Assembly (NCBI RefSeq): GCF_024753145.1
Contig: NZ_JANUGU010000010.1
Location: 62,001-126,000 of the forward strand
Origin: Massilia terrae
GTDB lineage: Bacteria > Pseudomonadota > Gammaproteobacteria > Burkholderiales > Burkholderiaceae_D
Direction of reading: 5' to 3'
DNA: 64,000 bases
Below are positions 58,907-64,000 of the stretch, piece by piece; positions within the stretch are counted from its first letter, which is position 1, and each line of letters starts with the position of its first letter. Below the pieces are notes generated by a model. It worked only from the letters and a program-made list of their open reading frames with translations, had not been told where the DNA came from and made no database searches. Position numbers and translations under genes: made by a program.

Positions 58907-59271
58907 TGGCCGCGCCGCGCGTGGCCACCACCCTGGTCACCGGCGCATCCCCTGGCGCGCGCGAGCAGGCGATCGCCCAACTTTTGCACCAAAATGGTGC
59001 GTTTTCTGCCGTCATCCTGGAAGGCTTGCCGGATGGCCGGCCATTGCTGGAACCCTCTCCCTCACTCTTGATTGAGCGCATTTCCCCCGGTTGCCTGTGC
59101 TGCACCGGGAATCTCGTTTTGCGTGTAACATTAAATCGACTCCTGCGGCGTGCGCCCGAGCGTTTGTACATTGGCGTGGCCGACGCGGGGCACCTGAGTC
59201 AGTTGCGATCGTGGCTCGCAGCCGCGCCATACGATCAGCTGTTGGAGCTGGCGCCGATTGTCCACACTTGA
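58906..59271 (+). CDS. Small CobW/G3E-like protein with degenerate P-loop
   Basis: The 121-residue protein looks like the N-terminal part of a COG0523 (CobW) metallochaperone GTPase. It has the opening strand TTLVTGASPGARE, where the Walker A GxxxxGK[ST] has become G13-ASPGARE, without the catalytic lysine and Ser/Thr, and the metal-binding motif G62-C-L-C-C-T (C63, C65, C66) is retained. Nucleotide binding is therefore doubtful while metal binding may remain. It overlaps the ntrX-like stop codon, so it is translated with the two-component system. The frame ends cleanly before a short gap; it could be a reduced remnant, but its intact start and motif argue for function. Confidence 0.72.
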   Translation: MAAPRVATTLVTGASPGAREQAIAQLLHQNGAFSAVILEGLPDGRPLLEPSPSLLIERISPGCLCCTGNLVLRVTLNRLLRRAPERLYIGVADAGHLSQLRSWLAAAPYDQLLELAPIVHT

Positions 59272-59367
59272 AATCGGTTGTGCTTAGCCCCACTTCTTCA
59301 CTGAAGTGAAACGCCAGCCGCCTGCCGCCACGCGGCTGGTGCAACAAACTGATCGAGAGGAGCCATC

Positions 59368-59625
59368 ATGAACATGATCTACAACAGCGAGCAGTACAGC
59401 GTGGTCGAATTTGGCGCCGATCGTAACCTTGAAGCCCTGCGTTTCGGCGGTTACGAGATCGTGGACAAAGCCGGCCGGCGCGAGGCTTTCATTGGCGGCA
59501 AGCTCGCGCAAACTTTCCGTCGCGACGTCAACAACCTGATCGCGAGCGAACCGACCATGGAGGAAATCGACGACTTCCTCGGCTCGTACGACACCCTCAT
59601 GAGCCAGCCGGTGGTGCTGCACTAG
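59368..59625 (+). CDS. DUF3567 protein
   Basis: This 85-residue cytoplasmic protein fits DUF3567, a family largely confined to betaproteobacteria: MNMIYNSEQYSVVEFGAD at the start, FGGYEIVDKAGRREAFIGG in the middle, and the acidic EEIDDFLGSYD near the end. Function is unknown. GAGGAG is at good spacing to the ATG at 59368. No operon partner is obvious. Confidence 0.86.
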   Translation: MNMIYNSEQYSVVEFGADRNLEALRFGGYEIVDKAGRREAFIGGKLAQTFRRDVNNLIASEPTMEEIDDFLGSYDTLMSQPVVLH

Positions 59626-59695
59626 CCCACCTTCGCCGGGCCGCGCCGTTGGGCGGCCCGTGCCGCGCTCGCCTGTAGCGTGGTAAGCTGGCGGC

Positions 59696-60478
59696 ATGTG
59701 CCAGCTGCTCGGAATGAACTGCAACGTCCCTACGGACATCGTCTTCAGCTTTACCGGCTTCGCCCACCGGGGCGGGCGCACCGACACGCATCATGATGGC
59801 TGGGGCATCGCCTTCTTCGAAGGCAAGGGCGTGCGCCATTTCGTCGACCACCAGGCCGCCATCGCCTCCCCGATTGCCGAACTGATCAAGCAGTACCCGA
59901 TCAAGTCCACCAACGTCATCGCCCACATCCGCAAGGCCACCCAGGGCCAGGTCGCGCTGGAAAATTGCCATCCCTTCGTACGCGAGCTGTGGGGCCGCTA
60001 CTGGGTGTTCGCCCACAACGGCGACCTGAAAGATTTTTTTCCGCAGCTTAAAGGAACGTTCACGCCGGTGGGGAATACCGACAGCGAGCGCGCATTCTGC
60101 TTCCTGATGCAGGAACTGCGGGCCCGCTTTCCGGACACGCAACCCGACCTGGCCGTGCTGCGCGCCTCGGTCGCCGAGCTGGTGGGCCAGATCGCGGCCC
60201 ACGGCACCTTCAACATGATGCTGTCCGACGGCACCGCCCTGTTCGCCCACTGTTCGACCAAGCTGTGCTACATCGTGCGCCAGCATCCCTTCACCGCCGC
60301 CCACCTGTCGGACGAAGACCTGTCGGTCGACTTTGCCACCGTCACCACGCCGCGCGACCGGGTCGCCATCATCGTCACCGAGCCGCTCACCGTGAACGAG
60401 AAATGGACCGAGTTCGCGCTCGGCGAACTGCTGGTCTTCGTCGACGGCATGCCGCTGCCGGGTCATGCAATCGCATGA
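59696..60478 (+). CDS. Class II glutamine amidotransferase (YafJ-like)
   Basis: The 260-residue protein starts MCQLLGMNCN; removal of Met would expose the N-terminal nucleophile Cys2 of class II (Ntn) glutamine amidotransferases. It has GFAHRGGRTDTHHDGWGIAFF (about residues 21-41), HIRKATQG and FAHNGDLKDF, all part of the glutaminase site. No synthase domain is attached, so it is a stand-alone amidotransferase of the YafJ/EgtC-like group with unknown acceptor. No ergothioneine genes are adjacent. Confidence 0.9.
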   Translation: MCQLLGMNCNVPTDIVFSFTGFAHRGGRTDTHHDGWGIAFFEGKGVRHFVDHQAAIASPIAELIKQYPIKSTNVIAHIRKATQGQVALENCHPFVRELWGRYWVFAHNGDLKDFFPQLKGTFTPVGNTDSERAFCFLMQELRARFPDTQPDLAVLRASVAELVGQIAAHGTFNMMLSDGTALFAHCSTKLCYIVRQHPFTAAHLSDEDLSVDFATVTTPRDRVAIIVTEPLTVNEKWTEFALGELLVFVDGMPLPGHAIA

Positions 60479-60555
60479 CAATCGTCACTTGTTCCGCAAT
60501 CCGATAAAGCCCACACTCTCGCCATTGCAACTCTTCCAACATCCAAGGAGAGACG

Positions 60556-61500
<945 letters not shown>

Positions 61501-61501
61501 C

Positions 61502-62770
61502 ATGACCGCTCTGATTGCACTGGTCCGCAAGGACCTCATCCTGTTCCTGTCCGACCGCCGCCGCCTGCTGATCAGCCTCGTGATGCCGGTGGTGATCGGC
61601 GCCTTCTTCGGCTACCTGATGGGCGGCAGCGCGTCCAAAGGCACGATCGACGTCGCCCTGGTCCAGCAGGACACCGGCGAGATCGGCGCCAAGATCGAGA
61701 AGGGCCTGCGCGCCGACGCCACCCTGCACCTGACCGCGATGTCGCTGGCCGAGGCGCAGCTCGCCGTCACCAAGGGCAAGCAGTCGGCCGCGATCGTGAT
61801 CCCGGCCGGCTTCGGCGACGCCGCCGGCGAAGCCCTGTTCGGCGTGCGCGAGAAGCCGCAGATCCGCCTGCTGTACGACCCCTCGCAGACGGCGGTGCTG
61901 GCGATGGTGAAGGGCATGCTGACCCAGCAGGTGATGCAGGTGGTGAGCAGCGAGATGTTCAGCGGCCGGCGCGGCGCCGAGCTGGCCGACCGTGGCTTGC
62001 GTGAACTCGACAAGCAGGACGGCGAGCAGGCGCAGGTGCTGCGTGAGCTGCTGGGCAGCGTGAAGAAGTACCAGGTCGCGCAGCAGGACAGCGCGAAGGC
62101 GCAGCCGGCCGGCCTGTCGATGCCCTTCACCACCAGCGACGAGCAGATGAAGTCCGGTCCGGCGGCGGTGGGCTACAACGGCTACGCGCACTCGTTCGCC
62201 GGCATGGCGGTGCAGTTCATCCTGTTCATGGGGATCGACATGGGCATCGGCGTGCTGCTGGCCAAGCGCGACGGCGTGTGGAACCGGGTGCTGGCCGCGC
62301 CGGTGTCGCTGACCACGGTGCTGCTGGCGCGGGCCGTGTCGACCGCGGTGATCGCCTTCGGCCTGCTGTGCGCGGTGTTCGTGATCGCGGTGGCCGGCTT
62401 CGGCGTACACATCGCGAGCGTGGCCGGCTTCCTGTGCGTGGCGCTGGGCTTTGCCGCGATGACGGCCGGCTTCGGGCTACTGATCGCCGCGTTCGGCAAG
62501 ACCCCGGAAGCGGCGCGCGGCATCGCGATGATCGCCACGCTGCTGATGGTGATGGCGGGTGGCGCGTGGATGCCGTCCTTCCTGTTCCCGCCGTGGATGC
62601 AGAAGGTGTCGCTGTCGATGCCGACGCGCTGGGCGGTGGACGGGCTGGATGGCGTGACCTGGCGCGGGTTCGGGATGGAGGTGGCGGGGCCGGCGATGGC
62701 GGTGCTGTTTGGTTTTGCTCTTGTGTTTGCGGCGCTGGCGGTGTTCAAGTTTCGGCGCGACGCCGAGTAA
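61502..62770 (+). CDS. ABC-2 type transporter permease
   Basis: This 422-residue membrane protein of the YhgE/DrrB-like ABC-2 family has one membrane helix near residues 20-42, a large extracytoplasmic domain (about 45-235) and about five helices in the C-terminal half (235-415), including GIDMGIGVLLAKRDGVWNRVLAAPVSL. It pairs with the ATPase immediately upstream to form an exporter of unknown substrate. The ATG at 61502 matches the family's MTALIALVRKDL-type start. A hairpin terminator follows. Confidence 0.92.
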   Translation: MTALIALVRKDLILFLSDRRRLLISLVMPVVIGAFFGYLMGGSASKGTIDVALVQQDTGEIGAKIEKGLRADATLHLTAMSLAEAQLAVTKGKQSAAIVIPAGFGDAAGEALFGVREKPQIRLLYDPSQTAVLAMVKGMLTQQVMQVVSSEMFSGRRGAELADRGLRELDKQDGEQAQVLRELLGSVKKYQVAQQDSAKAQPAGLSMPFTTSDEQMKSGPAAVGYNGYAHSFAGMAVQFILFMGIDMGIGVLLAKRDGVWNRVLAAPVSLTTVLLARAVSTAVIAFGLLCAVFVIAVAGFGVHIASVAGFLCVALGFAAMTAGFGLLIAAFGKTPEAARGIAMIATLLMVMAGGAWMPSFLFPPWMQKVSLSMPTRWAVDGLDGVTWRGFGMEVAGPAMAVLFGFALVFAALAVFKFRRDAE

Positions 62771-62781
62771 ACTTCAAAGTC

Positions 62782-62815
62782 AAATGGGGTTCCCGCGTGC
62801 GCGGGAACCCCATTT
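62782..62815. terminator. Bidirectional hairpin terminator, dispersed repeat copy 2
   Basis: AAATGGGGTTCCCGC and GCGGGAACCCCATTT form a perfect 15-bp stem around GTGC, between the convergent ABC permease and SPW genes. It is nearly identical to the element at 47488-47523, including the following TTTTGCATGAGCAGCC-like bases, so both belong to one dispersed family. Confidence 0.85.
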
Positions 62816-62835
62816 TGCATGAGCAGCCAATACCC

Positions 62836-63210
62836 TCAGCCGATCCGCGTCCGTGTCCCGAACTTCGCCAGCTCCGGATGCGCCTGCACCTCCCACGCCA
62901 GCAGGATGATCGACACGATCCCCACCGCGATCTCGTTGGCGTCGAACGAGGTATCCGGAATATCGTTGACCACCCACGGGCAAACGATCAGCCAGATATT
63001 GAGCAGCACATTGATCCCCACCGCCCACGAGAACGTGCCGGCCAGGGAGACCGCCGCCAGGATGACCATCAGCGCGCCCGAGCAGTAGGCGTTGATGGCC
63101 CCGCCCGCACCATACGGATAAGCGAACGCGAAGGGCGAGATGATGATCCAGATCCCCAGGATCAGCACGAGCTGGTCCTGCCATCGCTTCGGTGATGTGC
63201 CTGTTGCCAT
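62836..63210 (-). CDS. SPW repeat membrane protein
   Basis: The 124-residue protein has four hydrophobic helices arranged as two SPW repeats, each centred on a conserved pair: ISPFAFAY (about residues 24-31) and VCPWVVND (about 76-83). Function is unknown; such proteins are common in soil bacteria and may be stress-related. GGAGG precedes the ATG by a suitable distance. It stands alone between the ABC terminator and metH. Confidence 0.88.
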   Translation of the reverse strand: MATGTSPKRWQDQLVLILGIWIIISPFAFAYPYGAGGAINAYCSGALMVILAAVSLAGTFSWAVGINVLLNIWLIVCPWVVNDIPDTSFDANEIAVGIVSIILLAWEVQAHPELAKFGTRTRIG

Positions 63211-63311
63211 GATGTCCTCCCCATTTGATCCAAGCCTGTTTCAGCTTAGGCAAAGGGGAGGGCGTCAAGTTCGCTGAGCGGTGGCGGTTTTTTCGCTCAG
63301 GCGGCCCGATG

Positions 63312-64000
63312 TCAGGACAGGTTCGGCGCCAGGTGGCGCTCCAGCTCTTCCTTGTCCATGCCGCGCCGCGCAGCCATGTCTTCCAGCTGGTCCTGCCCGA
63401 TCTTGCCGACCACGAAGTAGGTCGACGCCGGGTGCGAGAAGTAGAAACCGGACACCGAGGCTGCCGGATACATCGCGAACGCATCGGTCAGCACCATGCC
63501 GATCTCGCCCGCCTGCAGCGTGTCGAACAGGTCGGCCTTGACCGTGTGCTCGGGGCAGGCCGGATAGCCCGGGGCCGGGCGGATGCCGCTGTACTGCTCG
63601 GCGATCAGCTCGGCGTTGGACATCTTCTCGCTGGCCGCATAACCCCACAGGTCAGTGCGCACGCGCTCGTGCAGGTATTCGGCGAAAGCCTCGGCCAGGC
63701 GGTCGGCCAGGGCCTTGACCATGATCGCCGAGTAGTCGTCGTTGGCCTTCAGGAAGCGCTGCTCGTGCTTCTCCACGCCCAGGCCGGCCGTCACCGCGAA
63801 CATGCCGATGTAGTCGGCGATGCCGGAGTCCTTCGGCGCGATGAAATCGGCCAGGCAGCGGTTCGGCCTCTGCTCGCCGTCCACCACCGGCTTCACGCCC
63901 TGCTGGCGCAGGCCGTACCAGGTGAAGGCGGCTTCCTTGCGCGCTTCGTCGCGGTAGATCTCGATGTCGTCGTCGCCCACGGTATTCGCCGGCAGCAGCG
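63312..64000 (-). CDS. metH: Cobalamin-dependent methionine synthase, C-terminal part (cut by window edge)
   Basis: MetH transfers methyl from methyltetrahydrofolate to homocysteine via B12. Only the C-terminal activation domain is in the window; the 5' portion lies beyond 64000. Visible motifs of the SAM-binding activation domain are EYLHERVRTDLWGY, GIRPAPGYPACPEHTVK and PAASVSGFYFSHPASTYFVVGKIGQDQLEDMA, ending at the stop at 63312. The frame continues unbroken to the edge (LLPANTVGDDDIE), so an internal GTG at 63980 is not the start. It complements metX-metW for methionine synthesis. Confidence 0.95.
   Translation of the reverse strand, partial: LLPANTVGDDDIEIYRDEARKEAAFTWYGLRQQGVKPVVDGEQRPNRCLADFIAPKDSGIADYIGMFAVTAGLGVEKHEQRFLKANDDYSAIMVKALADRLAEAFAEYLHERVRTDLWGYAASEKMSNAELIAEQYSGIRPAPGYPACPEHTVKADLFDTLQAGEIGMVLTDAFAMYPAASVSGFYFSHPASTYFVVGKIGQDQLEDMAARRGMDKEELERHLAPNLS

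Noticed and set aside
63274..63300. Inverted repeat CTGAGCG/CGCTCAG downstream of metH as a terminator
   Set aside because: The loop is long and the A/T run is inside the loop rather than after the stem in the direction of metH transcription; support is too weak.

Overview
The window is GC-rich chromosomal DNA from a betaproteobacterium. It most resembles Oxalobacteraceae of the Massilia/Telluria/Duganella type. The basis is the gene content and order (gatCAB divergent from mreBCD-mrdA-rodA-rlpA; gshB-EIIA-HPr-EI; metX-metW; class II ribonucleotide reductase; DUF3567 and DUF4390 families). The assignment comes from recognised protein families, not from a database search. I see no rRNA, tRNA, CRISPR array, insertion sequence or prophage.

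Layout. 0-7.4 kb is a nitric-oxide stress block: norB-DUF2249-nsrR-sirB2 on the minus strand, then a second nsrR-like gene, nnrS and hemN on the plus strand, with three NsrR-type operators readable in the intergenic DNA. 7.5-10.6 kb holds an HMA-like small protein, nrdJ and ubiK (minus). 10.6-13.4 kb is a nitrogen operon, torF-like porin, glnK and amtB, preceded by a near-consensus sigma-54 promoter and two NtrC-type sites 20 bp apart. 13.5-19.3 kb has gshA, a MerR regulator with a divergent membrane protein, gshB and a sugar-permease-free PTS (EIIA, HPr, EI). 19.4-23 kb has metX-metW, a secreted M48 protease and an RluA-like enzyme.

22.9-28.2 kb is one 1745-residue Ig-repeat protein. 28.5-31.8 kb has a small zinc-ribbon protein, xth, pyrE and a gst/tetR pair sharing a perfect palindromic operator. 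32.0-34.7 kb is a four-gene envelope cluster: TlpA-like thioredoxin, DUF4266 lipoprotein, DUF3570 outer-membrane protein and an ApbE-type flavin transferase. A DUF4214/Ig-like secreted-type protein follows. At 36.0-36.9 kb a DUF433/DUF5615 toxin-antitoxin pair is bracketed by two direct copies of a roughly 100-bp hairpin repeat; this is the clearest accessory cassette.

37-47.5 kb is core: gatCAB and the cell-shape operon. 47.5-53.6 kb is a tightly overlapping minus-strand operon (argS, SPOR protein, dsbA, SDR, birA, coaX, SPOR protein). 53.8-59.3 kb has rsmB, DUF4390, an NtrY-like kinase, an NtrX-like regulator without its AAA+ domain, and a small CobW-like protein with a degenerate P-loop. 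59.4-64 kb has DUF3567, a class II amidotransferase, an ABC-2 exporter pair, an SPW membrane protein and the C-terminal part of metH, cut by the window edge.

Most interesting points: the TlpA-DUF4266-DUF3570-ApbE cluster, whose lipoprotein carries a flavinylation-like EGASGGS motif; the repeat-bracketed toxin-antitoxin cassette; the doubled NsrR system; the sigma-54/NtrC control region; and the NtrYX variant with its pseudo-GTPase neighbour. The only gene-free stretch longer than 300 bases is 28187-28522.
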